Below are positions 9,120-17,801 of a stretch of 64,000 nucleotides of DNA, in pieces (within the stretch, counting starts at the first letter, position 1; every line of letters starts with the position of its first letter). The position numbers and the translations under genes were made by a program. The notes below the pieces were generated by a model that saw only the letters and a list, made by a program, of their open reading frames with translations, ran no database searches and had not been told where the DNA came from. Source of the stretch: Reclinomonas americana ATCC 50394 (lineage: Eukaryota; Jakobida; Jakobea; Jakobida); assembly GCA_048213135.1 (NCBI GenBank), contig PS015009.1, forward strand, positions 372,001 to 436,000, in the 5' to 3' direction.

Positions 9120-9743
9120 ATGGAGATCAGTGTAGTTATCATAGAAGACATCAGGGAGATCAGGGAAGGCCTGGCATTGCTGATCGGCAGCAGTGAAGGA
9201 TTTAACTGCTTACAAACGTTTACCACAGGTGAAGAAGCCATGGAAAAACTCCCCGCGCTTTATCCTGATGTGGCGCTGATGGACATTAATCTGCCCGGCA
9301 TCAACGGCATTGAAGCCGTACGCAAACTGAAAGCGGAGTGTCCGAAGACACAATTCATTATGAGTACGGTGTATGAAGATGATGAATCGATCTTCGAATC
9401 GCTGAAAGCCGGCGCCAGCGGTTACCTGCTCAAAAAAACAGCGCCCTCCAAAATACTCGATTCTATTTCCGAAGTGTACCACGGCGGCTCGCCCATGAGC
9501 AGCCAGATTGCCAGGAAAGTAATCGCCTCCTTCCAGGAAAAACAATCCATCGACGATTCGGCCTTGCTTACCCAGAGAGAAAAAGAAATACTGAAATCAC
9601 TCGCCAAAGGATTAAGGTACAAAGAGATCGCCGCCGAGCTCGGCATTGGCATTGAGACCGTTCGCACACATGCCCGTAACATCTATGAAAAACTGCAGGT
9701 ACAAAGCCGCGTGGAAGCCATCAATAAAATAATGGGCAGGTAG
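9120..9743 (+). CDS. LuxR/NarL-family response regulator
   Basis: A 207-residue cytosolic DNA-binding regulator. The start at 9120 (MEISVVIIED) fits the receiver fold; the longer frame from 9069 reads through the promoter region. Acidic pocket E9/D10, phosphorylation site D55 in VALMDINLPG and the conserved Lys in YLLKK define the receiver. The C-terminal LuxR helix-turn-helix is LTQREKEILKSLAKG with the recognition part GIGIETVRTHARNIY. It is the obvious partner of the HisKA_3 kinase directly upstream. Boxes at 4653, 9063 and 9764 are candidate binding sites. Confidence 0.92.
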   Translation: MEISVVIIEDIREIREGLALLIGSSEGFNCLQTFTTGEEAMEKLPALYPDVALMDINLPGINGIEAVRKLKAECPKTQFIMSTVYEDDESIFESLKAGASGYLLKKTAPSKILDSISEVYHGGSPMSSQIARKVIASFQEKQSIDDSALLTQREKEILKSLAKGLRYKEIAAELGIGIETVRTHARNIYEKLQVQSRVEAINKIMGR

Positions 9744-9763
9744 AATCATTCCATATATATCCC

Positions 9764-9806
9764 ACTTTTTGGGTAGACCATACCCCTCTTCTCCGTTGTA
9801 ATTTCA
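9764..9806 (+). promoter_or_regulatory. Shared promoter box 3, upstream of the adhesin
   Basis: ACTTTTTGGGTAGAC (9764-9778) is identical to box 1 over 15 bases. TAATTTCA (9799-9806) follows with the same 18-base spacing, counted from the equivalent 17-base box. Confidence 0.55.
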
Positions 9807-9881
9807 TCTTCTAATAACCGCCCTAAGCCGCACTATTGTATGCCGGTACAAAAGGCATATACCACCATCAAACTGACCAAT

Positions 9882-12287
9882 ATGCGCCATTTTTTACTGC
9901 TTGTATTATTGCTTTCCGCGTTACCGGTACTTACAACTACCGCACAATCCCTTGCTGTTAATACCGATGGCTCCGCCGCGAATGCCAGTGCGCTGTTCGA
10001 TGTAAAATCAACGACAAAAGGTATACTCATACCCCGTCTTACAGAAACACAACGCGACGCCATCAGTAACCCGGCTACCGGTCTGCTCATTTATCAAACC
10101 AACAACACGGCAGGTTATTATTACAACTCCGGTACACCCGCTGTTCCGGCCTGGACAAAAATGCTGCAGGGCAGTGATAATTTCTGGCAGGCCAGCGGCA
10201 ATCATATTTACAATACCAATCCCAAATATGTAGGCATTGGCACCAGCAGCCCTAAAGCCCTGCTGCATGTTGTTGACAGCAGCGTGCTTTTCAGTACCGA
10301 TGGAGAAGCCCAGTTCAGCGGCACCGTTCCGCCCATAACCGGCGCTGGCCGAAGGATGATGTGGTATGCAGGCAAAGCCGCCTTCCGAGTAGGATATGTG
10401 TCGGGCAATGCCTGGGACAATACCTACATAGGCGTTTATTCCATTGCCATGGGATATAACCCAAAGGCCTGGGGATTTGCTTCTCTTGCCATAGGTTCAT
10501 CTGCGGAAGCCACCGGCAATAACTCCATGGCCATTGGTGCCAACGCGATCAGCATCGGCGACGGCGCCCTTGCCGCTGGAGAAAGTGTTACCGCGTCCGG
10601 CATACACTCCTCCGCATTTGGTTACAGCAATACCGCTACAGGTTCCAACACCGTTACCTTCGGGTATAACAACACCGCATCGGGCAGCTATTCCTTTGTT
10701 GCAGGTGAGCACAATACGACCTCGGGCAATTATTCACTTTCAACAGGAAAGAACAACCAGGCCGTTGGTATTCATTCCACCGCCGCAGGATTCAACAACC
10801 AGGCATTGGGGGATTATAGTTTGGCTTATGGCAGCAATAATACAACTGGTGCCTATGGTGCAATCGCTATGGGAGATTTTTCTTCTTCCACCGGCGAATT
10901 TGGTATATCGGTGGGACGTGGTGTGATGAATGCCGGCAAAGCCAGTTTCGCCCTCGGTGAATACCTGAATACCGTTTTCCCATCCGGCCATTATTCATTC
11001 GCCATGGGTTACCAGTCCAACGCGAAAGGACAATACTCAATGGTAACAGGAGAGTCGAGCCTGGCATCCGGAGAATACAGCGCCGCCAGGGGACAATCGG
11101 CCAGCGCATCGGCAAGATACAGTACCGCCTGGGGCAGCAGCTCCATAAGCACCGGTGAATACTGTTTTTCCTATGGCTCCAACTGTACCGCGGCTGGATA
11201 TGCATCACTGGCTTTTGGCAGCAGCAGCAGCGCCAGCGGCTCATACAGCCTGGCCATGGGCGGTAGCAGTATGGCGTCGGGCAATTCATCCATTGCCAAT
11301 GGCTTCTCAGCAACCGCCTCAGGGGAGTTTGCATTCAGCATGGGATTGAGCTCTTCCGCTTCGGGAATGTATTCCCAGTCATTCGGTAGCTCAACCATCG
11401 CTACAGGCAATCATTCGGTATCAGTAGGATATCAAACACAGGCCAATGCAGATTTTGCAGTCGCCTTCGGGGATAACAGCAAAGCGAACGCCATAGGCTC
11501 CTTCAGTTCCGGTATTTTCACTACTGCTTCAGGCACCTATTCCACAGTTTTTGGAGAAGGTACGGTTACGAAAGGACGCAATTGTTTTACCATCGGTGCT
11601 TTCAATGACGCTACCGATAACCCCAACGCCAGTACCGCCGCCACTACCGATCGTATCTTCCAGGTTGGTAACGGTACCAATGTAACCGGCGCCAATGCCA
11701 TGACCATTCTGCGCAGCGGCAACACCGGTATTGGCACTGTTTCTCCCACCTCGCCGCTTCAATTCAGCAATGCGCTGGGCCGCAAGATCACTTTATATGA
11801 AGGCAGCAGCAACTCCCATTACGGCTTTGGCGTACAGGGCGGGCAATTGCAGATGTATACCGATGCCGCGGCTGCCAAAATAAGTTTCGGTTACTACACC
11901 AGCGGAACCTTCACGGAAAGAATGTGGCTCAACAACAGCACCGGCGTACTAACGGTAGCGGCTACTGCCTATCCTTCCGATGAACGGTTTAAAAAAGACA
12001 TTAGTCCCATCAATAATCCCCTGCAACAATTACTTACCCTCAGGGGCGTGGAATACAGTATGCGTACAGATGAGTTCCCCGGCATGCATTTCAGTTCCGG
12101 CAGGCAAACAGGATTGCTGGCGCAGGAAGTGGAGAAAGTGATGCCATCAGCTGTATACACCATCAATGAAGAAGGATATAAAGGCGTGGACTATGCCAAG
12201 CTGGTTCCGTTGCTTATTGAGTCCATCAAAGCACAGCAACTCCAGATCGACGAGCTGAAGAAGAAAGTAGCAGGTTTGAATCCTTAA
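9882..12287 (+). CDS. Secreted YadA-head-repeat protein with S74 self-cleaving chaperone domain
   Basis: 801 residues from the ATG at 9882, which puts the signal peptide (MRHFLLLVLLLSALPVLTTTAQ) at the N-terminus. A segment common in Bacteroidota surface proteins follows (FDVKSTTKGILIPRLTETQRDAI). About residues 190-570 are roughly 14-residue YadA-head repeats (pattern AxGxxSxAxGxxSxASG) that build a trimeric left-handed beta-roll. The C-terminus is a Peptidase_S74 intramolecular chaperone: YPSDERFKKDI with candidate cleavage Ser699, LLAQEVEKVMPSAV, then a coiled-coil tail. There is no autotransporter barrel. Likely a trimeric fibre or adhesin; its ligand is not known. Confidence 0.82.
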   Translation: MRHFLLLVLLLSALPVLTTTAQSLAVNTDGSAANASALFDVKSTTKGILIPRLTETQRDAISNPATGLLIYQTNNTAGYYYNSGTPAVPAWTKMLQGSDNFWQASGNHIYNTNPKYVGIGTSSPKALLHVVDSSVLFSTDGEAQFSGTVPPITGAGRRMMWYAGKAAFRVGYVSGNAWDNTYIGVYSIAMGYNPKAWGFASLAIGSSAEATGNNSMAIGANAISIGDGALAAGESVTASGIHSSAFGYSNTATGSNTVTFGYNNTASGSYSFVAGEHNTTSGNYSLSTGKNNQAVGIHSTAAGFNNQALGDYSLAYGSNNTTGAYGAIAMGDFSSSTGEFGISVGRGVMNAGKASFALGEYLNTVFPSGHYSFAMGYQSNAKGQYSMVTGESSLASGEYSAARGQSASASARYSTAWGSSSISTGEYCFSYGSNCTAAGYASLAFGSSSSASGSYSLAMGGSSMASGNSSIANGFSATASGEFAFSMGLSSSASGMYSQSFGSSTIATGNHSVSVGYQTQANADFAVAFGDNSKANAIGSFSSGIFTTASGTYSTVFGEGTVTKGRNCFTIGAFNDATDNPNASTAATTDRIFQVGNGTNVTGANAMTILRSGNTGIGTVSPTSPLQFSNALGRKITLYEGSSNSHYGFGVQGGQLQMYTDAAAAKISFGYYTSGTFTERMWLNNSTGVLTVAATAYPSDERFKKDISPINNPLQQLLTLRGVEYSMRTDEFPGMHFSSGRQTGLLAQEVEKVMPSAVYTINEEGYKGVDYAKLVPLLIESIKAQQLQIDELKKKVAGLNP

Positions 12288-12321
12288 ATCAAAAATTCGT
12301 AATTCATACAAAACTTCTCTT

Positions 12322-13053
12322 ATGAAAAGAAAACTATTCCTCGCCGGCACAGTCCTGGCCCTGCTCAGCGCCTTTGCTTATGGGGACGACATCCTGAAAA
12401 AGCTGGGCACGTCTCCCGGCGCTGCCGAATACAGCATACTGGCCAACATTACAGGCGAAAGGGAATTCAGCCTGCCTTATGCGAAATTGCTCCCGTCCAT
12501 TATACAGGGTGATAAGACCGGCGCCGCCAAAGAACTTTGCGCCTATATCCGGGAGTATTGCAGCAGTGAAGCCTTCATCAGCAAATACAGGGAAAAACGA
12601 GAAGCGGCCAAACCTACCGACGAACCGCCAGCCATGACACCGGAGCTGAAAGACATGTACAGCAGCAGCATTAAAGAGATGGAAAAATTATTGAAAGACC
12701 CCAATACCGCGAAATACCTTGATAAAAAAGTAAAGGAAGCTACGCAAAAACAGATCGATGAAATGAAAGCAGCGCTGGCCATGGGCAATGACCCTGCACC
12801 GAATAAAACCAAATGGGAAAAGAATTATCCCGCGGATGTGAACCAGTTATTGAAAAGAAGATTGCAGCAGTACATCGACCTTGCAGCTACTGTCGATTTC
12901 AGTGCCACACTTGTCCCCAGGGGATCGAAAATGATATTTGCCAATCCGGAATATGAAAAGAAAAGCCTGCAATGGAAAGCCTGTTACCGGGCCGGTAAAG
13001 AAGTGAATGCCGTGGTAACCGCTTTTGCCCGCGACTGGATGAAGGCTCTGTAG
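12322..13053 (+). CDS. Secreted alpha-helical protein of unknown function
   Basis: 243 residues with a signal peptide (MKRKLFLAGTVLALLSAFAYG). The mature part is charged, Lys/Glu-rich and mostly helical (SSIKEMEKLLKDPNTAKYLDKKVKEATQKQIDEMKAALAMG), with no metal or catalytic motif I recognise. It starts 34 bases after the adhesin gene and may be cotranscribed with it. I do not recognise the family. Confidence 0.7.
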   Translation: MKRKLFLAGTVLALLSAFAYGDDILKKLGTSPGAAEYSILANITGEREFSLPYAKLLPSIIQGDKTGAAKELCAYIREYCSSEAFISKYREKREAAKPTDEPPAMTPELKDMYSSSIKEMEKLLKDPNTAKYLDKKVKEATQKQIDEMKAALAMGNDPAPNKTKWEKNYPADVNQLLKRRLQQYIDLAATVDFSATLVPRGSKMIFANPEYEKKSLQWKACYRAGKEVNAVVTAFARDWMKAL

Positions 13054-13081
13054 CCCGCGAACATTTGTTACCTTCGCGGCC

Positions 13082-14032
13082 ATGCCGGATATATCATCTT
13101 TACGGATCATTTTTATGGGCACGCCTGAATTTGCCGTGGCCAGTCTTGATGCCCTGGTTAAGGCCGGGGCGCATATTGTAGGTGTGATCACCGCGCCGGA
13201 TAAAGCCGCGGGTCGTGGGTTACAACTGCAGCAAAGCGCTGTAAAACAATATGCCGAAGCACAGGGCCTCCATGTATTACAACCTGAAAAATTGAAGAAC
13301 CCCGCATTCCTGGAAGAGCTGCGCTCCCTCAGAGCTGACCTGCAGGTGGTGGTTGCCTTTCGTATGTTGCCCGAAATGGTTTGGAATATGCCGCCAATGG
13401 GCACCATCAATCTCCATGGCTCTTTACTGCCCCAATACCGTGGCGCCGCTCCCATCAACTGGGCGGTGATCAATGGCGAGAAAGAGACCGGTGTTACCAC
13501 CTTCCAGTTACAGCACGAGATCGATACGGGCAATATATTACAGCAGGAAAGTTTCCCCATCGGTGAATCCGAAACTGCAGGCGAGGTGCACGACAGGATG
13601 AAAATGATCGGGGCCGGGTTACTTGTAAAAACAGTACAGGGCATTGCTGACGGATCATTACAAGCCATCCCGCAGGATAAGGTTACAGCAGACCCCGCTA
13701 CGCTGAAACACGCTCCTAAAATATTTACAGAGACCTGCCAGGTGGACTGGACCAAAACAGTGGATGAAGTATACAATCTTATCCGCGGTCTTTCTCCTTA
13801 CCCAACTGCCTTCACTTTTCTTGACGGGAAGAAACTGAAAATATTCAGCGCACAGAAACAGGCCGGAACACCTGCTGCAACAGGTACACACACATCCGAC
13901 CAGAAAACCTACCTGCAGTTTGCCTGTGCAGACGGGTTCCTGCGTATTACCGACCTGCAACTGGAAGGCAAGAAAAGAATGAAAGTGGAAGATTTCCTGA
14001 GGGGCTACCGTTTTCATCCTGACCAGGTATAA
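13082..14032 (+). CDS. fmt: Methionyl-tRNA formyltransferase
   Basis: 316 residues, the standard length. The enzyme transfers a formyl group from 10-formyl-THF to Met-tRNA(fMet). Visible motifs: MGTPEFAVASLDAL at the N-terminus and the catalytic stretch INLHGSLLPQYRGAAPI (Asn/His), with the catalytic Asp in HEIDTG and then the C-terminal tRNA-binding domain (TETCQVDWTKTVDEVYNLIRGLSPYPTAF). No def (deformylase) gene is adjacent. Confidence 0.96.
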   Translation: MPDISSLRIIFMGTPEFAVASLDALVKAGAHIVGVITAPDKAAGRGLQLQQSAVKQYAEAQGLHVLQPEKLKNPAFLEELRSLRADLQVVVAFRMLPEMVWNMPPMGTINLHGSLLPQYRGAAPINWAVINGEKETGVTTFQLQHEIDTGNILQQESFPIGESETAGEVHDRMKMIGAGLLVKTVQGIADGSLQAIPQDKVTADPATLKHAPKIFTETCQVDWTKTVDEVYNLIRGLSPYPTAFTFLDGKKLKIFSAQKQAGTPAATGTHTSDQKTYLQFACADGFLRITDLQLEGKKRMKVEDFLRGYRFHPDQV

Positions 14033-14050
14033 CACAACATCGTTAAAATA

Positions 14051-14077
14051 AAGAAGCCTCCGCAATGGAGGCTTCTT
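14051..14077. terminator. Bidirectional terminator between fmt and the C1 peptidase gene
   Basis: AAGAAGCCTCC pairs with GGAGGCTTCTT around a GCAAT loop, with short A/T runs on both sides. It lies between two convergent genes. Confidence 0.8.
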
Positions 14078-14094
14078 CTATAAAAAGAGTTCTC

Positions 14095-15255
14095 TTATTT
14101 AATTTTCAGCTTATCCAGCAAAGCCTTGTCAATGGCTGATTTGGGCACTACCAGGCTGATGGTGTTGATAGCGAAATAGGCTTCCGATACATTGATGTAG
14201 CCCTTATACGGACCACCTTCGCCCCATGAATTTTTTACCAGGAAGAAGGTCTTGCCATTCTTATCTTTTTCAATACCGGTAATGTGCATCAGGTGATCGT
14301 CCTGCGTGGTGAGGTTTTCAAACAATTCCTGCCGGCGTGCCGCGTCCCAGGCACCTTCCTGCGGATTATTGGAGATCATCTCTACCTTATTCTTCATCTC
14401 TTTATCATCCAGCTTCAACCCGTCGAGGTTCAACGCCGTTCCGAATTTCACGATGAAACCATTGTTGCTTACGTCGGCATCCCACATCAGCGAATAGCCT
14501 TTACCCAATACAGATTGTGCCAGGCTAATCATTTCATTCAGCGGGAGGTTATAATAAGAACCATTACTGAAATTATCCGGCACTTCTATAATGAAGGGCT
14601 GGTAATATGGATGATGCGTAAAAGAAGTGATGTTCACATAGTCATCAGGATTGAACTTCAACGCTTCTGTTGCGAATGACTTTGGCGTATACTCTTTACC
14701 GTTATAATTGAATTTGGCAGGCGGAACACCCATGGTTTCATCCAGCAGGGCCGTATAACCGCTGAGCCAGTTGGCCGGTACCGGGCTGATCTTGAGGATA
14801 CTGTCCAGGTATTGTTTCAGTGCCGGGGCCATACTGCTATGGTCATATCCTTTGGCATCGCCTTTAATACCACTGTACACACTTTCAGGCATAGCACCGT
14901 AAGTAGCGATGGCACGAATGAGGTCATGCCCCAGTCCGCCTTCACCAAACTGCGCATGTCCCTGGCGGAGAACGTAGTTCTTCGCTTTTTCAACATAGAT
15001 ATTTCTTACCGTGAACATTTCGCTCAGGTCGTAGGTACCCAATTTGTTTTTCAGGCACTGGCTTTCTACAAGCGACGTTGTGGAAAAACACCAGCAGGTG
15101 CCGGTAGCGCCCTGGCTTTTTACGGGTGTGGCCGCGGCACTGTTTTGTACCGTGTACACAACAGGCACTCGTCCGCTTACGCGTTTGCTGGAGTCCTGTG
15201 CGAATACTGTTCCGGCTACGACAATACCCGCGGCCAGCAGGAGGATAGGTTTCAT
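14095..15255 (-). CDS. Secreted papain-family (C1B, bleomycin hydrolase-like) cysteine peptidase
   Basis: 386 residues with signal peptide (residues 1-19, ending VFA). Active-site motifs are complete: oxyanion Gln48 and Cys54 in QGATGTCWCFST, His324 in DDHLMHITG and Asn342 in VKNSWG. The spacing (270 residues from Cys to His) fits the C1B aminopeptidase C group, but the signal peptide is unlike cytosolic PepC. The upstream LysM gene on the same strand ends one base before this start, so they form an operon; an envelope or peptide-degrading role fits. Confidence 0.85.
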   Translation of the reverse strand: MKPILLLAAGIVVAGTVFAQDSSKRVSGRVPVVYTVQNSAAATPVKSQGATGTCWCFSTTSLVESQCLKNKLGTYDLSEMFTVRNIYVEKAKNYVLRQGHAQFGEGGLGHDLIRAIATYGAMPESVYSGIKGDAKGYDHSSMAPALKQYLDSILKISPVPANWLSGYTALLDETMGVPPAKFNYNGKEYTPKSFATEALKFNPDDYVNITSFTHHPYYQPFIIEVPDNFSNGSYYNLPLNEMISLAQSVLGKGYSLMWDADVSNNGFIVKFGTALNLDGLKLDDKEMKNKVEMISNNPQEGAWDAARRQELFENLTTQDDHLMHITGIEKDKNGKTFFLVKNSWGEGGPYKGYINVSEAYFAINTISLVVPKSAIDKALLDKLKIK

Positions 15256-15256
15256 T

Positions 15257-16279
15257 TTATCTGGTATAGTTTATTACGCAATTGAAATTATTTTCACCCA
15301 CACCCAGCTCGGTAGCGGCAGCATTGCTGATCCTCACGAGCAGACCGGTATTCTGTTTGATATCCGGCATAGCGTCCAGCACTTTGGCATAAATCGATTT
15401 TCCTGTTGTACTGCTGGTGATCTTGATGATCGTATTTGGTGCGGCTTCATTGTACAGGCAATAGTATTTACCATCGTTCCAGCCGCTGGTGGTCTTAAAT
15501 ATACCCGCCTGTCCTTCCGAACGGCTGGCGCTGCCTGGCTGGCCTTCATACAGGCTCTTAAAAGCCCCGCCTTTAAAATCAACCGGCTTATTGGTATTCA
15601 CGGCAACCGGTTTGGGGTCGGGTGTTTCTGTAATGGTTTTGGGGGCTTCTTTCACCGGTTCTGTAACCACAGGTTTTTCTACGGGTGCAGTCTTAACCAC
15701 TTTCGGTTCTTCCTTCACCGGTTCCTGTTTTACAACCGGAGGAGGTGGTGTTACTTTGGGTGTTGTGGCGGCAACAGGCGATACCACACTCTCCATAGAT
15801 ACCGCTTTTGCCGATAAAGGCGACTGGTCGGTTTTTACTTTCAGGTAGCCCACTACAAGACGGGTACCGTTAGACACCGCGTCGGTCTTAATATTATTCC
15901 AGTCCTTAAGTGTTTGCAGCGGCAGTTTGTTGTGATTAAGCGCTACACGGTACAGGCCTTCTTTTTCTTTCACCACATGCCATACGGCAACGGTTGATTC
16001 GTCAGCCGCGGCTTTGCCCGATTGTATGAAGTTGACATCGGTAAGCGGTATTTTGATCGTTTGCCCGATGCTGAGCCCTTTTTCCAGTTCAAGTTTATTA
16101 AAAGGAGCGATCTCTTTCGGGCTGATGTTGTACATCCTGCCGATGCTGTAATAATTTTCTTTTGGCGCAACCGTATGACTAAGATACAGGCCGGGCGATG
16201 TGCCTTCCACGATGAGCGGTTTGTCCTGCGCCCTGGTGAGCGCCGGCAGGCAAAGCAATAAAAAAAGGATTCGTTTCAT
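15257..16279 (-). CDS. LysM protein with C-terminal RlpA/expansin-like barrel
   Basis: 340 residues with signal peptide (ending TRA). Two LysM-like peptidoglycan-binding repeats are visible: residues 36-78 (HTVAPKENYYSIGRMYNISPKEI) and about 104-150. A long Pro/Val/Lys/Thr linker (170-245) crosses the periplasm or wall. The C-terminal 75 residues (NTIIKITSSTTGKSIYAKVLDAMPD, then LLVRISNAAATELG) resemble the double-psi beta-barrel of RlpA. The RlpA catalytic Asp is uncertain, so binding rather than lytic activity is possible. First gene of an operon with the C1 peptidase. Confidence 0.75.
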   Translation of the reverse strand: MKRILFLLLCLPALTRAQDKPLIVEGTSPGLYLSHTVAPKENYYSIGRMYNISPKEIAPFNKLELEKGLSIGQTIKIPLTDVNFIQSGKAAADESTVAVWHVVKEKEGLYRVALNHNKLPLQTLKDWNNIKTDAVSNGTRLVVGYLKVKTDQSPLSAKAVSMESVVSPVAATTPKVTPPPPVVKQEPVKEEPKVVKTAPVEKPVVTEPVKEAPKTITETPDPKPVAVNTNKPVDFKGGAFKSLYEGQPGSASRSEGQAGIFKTTSGWNDGKYYCLYNEAAPNTIIKITSSTTGKSIYAKVLDAMPDIKQNTGLLVRISNAAATELGVGENNFNCVINYTR

Positions 16280-16358
16280 CTGTTGTTTACTTTTTTCTGC
16301 GGATACCGGATTTTATGTTCCCCGCAAAGATGCGGAATTTGACTGATTGACGGCTATA

Positions 16359-17756
16359 TCATTTGTTCAGTATCCGCCATGCCGCCGGGTAGTAATTATT
16401 GATCCTGTTGGGGAGTACTTTTATCCATCCCAGGTTCAATCCTTCATACTGCACCAGTGACCAGCCTTTTCCCGTACCTGTACCCGCTTTCAATTCTTCC
16501 CGGCGAAGGTATTGAAGCGCTTCTTCCCGGTCAAATGTTACGGACCTGACATTGCGATTGATGGCTGCAGCCAGTGCCAGTTCATGATCCGGGACCAGTT
16601 CCTCCCGAATAATCGTGCCGGTTTTTACACCCGCCTTACGGATGTAGAGCGTATTTTGTACCGTCGTAAAAACATCTTCCACAGCCGAAGGAAGCACGAT
16701 CACTTCCTCATTCTGACGTATATAAATAAAATCACCCGGTTGTTGCAGCCAGGGGCTGATCACTTCTTTTTCCTTTGAGGTGAGCTTTTCGCTTTTTAAC
16801 TTTTTATTATCTCTTGTCTGTTCTGTAGCGCTGGTCTTCCGGAGTACGGTGATAAAAAAACCTTCTCCCTGCACCTGGTCAGGATAGAAACGGTAACCCC
16901 ATCCCTGTCCCTGTTTTCCTGTCGTTTCAATGATCTGCCAGTCCGGGTCAACAGGTATTTGTACCGGTTCCCAGCCGTCCTGCTCCAGTAACCAGGTCAG
17001 TATCTCCTCATCTTCTTCCGCGGAATAGGAGCAGGTGGAATAAATAAGAATACCTCCTTCTTTAAGCGCAGGTTCCGCATCGGCCAGTATGCGCTGCTGG
17101 CGCTGGCTGCACAACAACACATTGGACTCACTCCATTCTGAAATGGCCCCGGGGTCACGGCGAAAAAGCCCGCTCCCGCTGCAGGGCGCATCTACTACCA
17201 TCACATCAAAAAAACCGGGTAACCGTTGAAAATCCCTGGGATCGTTATTGGTGACGATCACATTGGCCGCTCCCCATTTGGTGATATTTTCTGAAAGTAT
17301 AGCGGCCCTGCTTTTGATCACTTCATTGCTTACCAGGCAACTCTCTGCCGAAATGAGTGATTGCAATAAAGTAGATTTTCCACCCGGCGCCGCACAAAGA
17401 TCCAGTACACGAAGAGATTGAGTAAGGTCAACCGATTGCCGCAATGCCTGTTCCAGGAACATACTGCTGGCTTCCTGCACATAATAAGCGCCTGCATGCA
17501 ACAGCGGGTCCAGCGTGTAGGATGGCCGCTCTGAAAGATAGTATCCATAACTGCTCCAGGGAACAGCACCCGCGCTGATACCGGTAAAGGCAGCAGGGAG
17601 TTGCGTGATCTTTGCAGGATTGATGCGCAGGGAATGAACAGCGGGACCGGCTTCGTGCACCTGTACAAAGCTTTCTTTACGAAAACCGGGCGCCTGTTCG
17701 AGTGCTATTAATAATGATGGGGGTAACAAAAAATTCTTTTCGGCAAAAATACCCAT
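16359..17756 (-). CDS. RsmF/NOL1-NOP2-Sun family rRNA cytosine-C5 methyltransferase
   Basis: 465 residues. The SAM-binding motif is LDLCAAPGGKST (119-129), motif IV is VDAPCSGSG with Cys192, and the catalytic Cys242 lies in STCSYS; the two-cysteine arrangement is diagnostic of m5C RNA methyltransferases. The N-terminal domain (PGFRKESFVQVHEAGPAVHSLRINPAKI) and the extra C-terminal PUA-like domain (residues 330-465) fit the RsmF/YebU branch that acts on 16S rRNA. The exact target base cannot be read from sequence. Confidence 0.9.
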   Translation of the reverse strand: MGIFAEKNFLLPPSLLIALEQAPGFRKESFVQVHEAGPAVHSLRINPAKITQLPAAFTGISAGAVPWSSYGYYLSERPSYTLDPLLHAGAYYVQEASSMFLEQALRQSVDLTQSLRVLDLCAAPGGKSTLLQSLISAESCLVSNEVIKSRAAILSENITKWGAANVIVTNNDPRDFQRLPGFFDVMVVDAPCSGSGLFRRDPGAISEWSESNVLLCSQRQQRILADAEPALKEGGILIYSTCSYSAEEDEEILTWLLEQDGWEPVQIPVDPDWQIIETTGKQGQGWGYRFYPDQVQGEGFFITVLRKTSATEQTRDNKKLKSEKLTSKEKEVISPWLQQPGDFIYIRQNEEVIVLPSAVEDVFTTVQNTLYIRKAGVKTGTIIREELVPDHELALAAAINRNVRSVTFDREEALQYLRREELKAGTGTGKGWSLVQYEGLNLGWIKVLPNRINNYYPAAWRILNK

Positions 17757-17801
17757 AACCCTGCATAATTGACCAGGGTTAAGCTACAATCTGGAACCTG
17801 C

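Noticed and set aside
10500-11700. Dense short repeats in the adhesin gene as a possible CRISPR or satellite
   Set aside because: The repeats are degenerate at the DNA level, in frame and match the protein-level YadA-head pattern.
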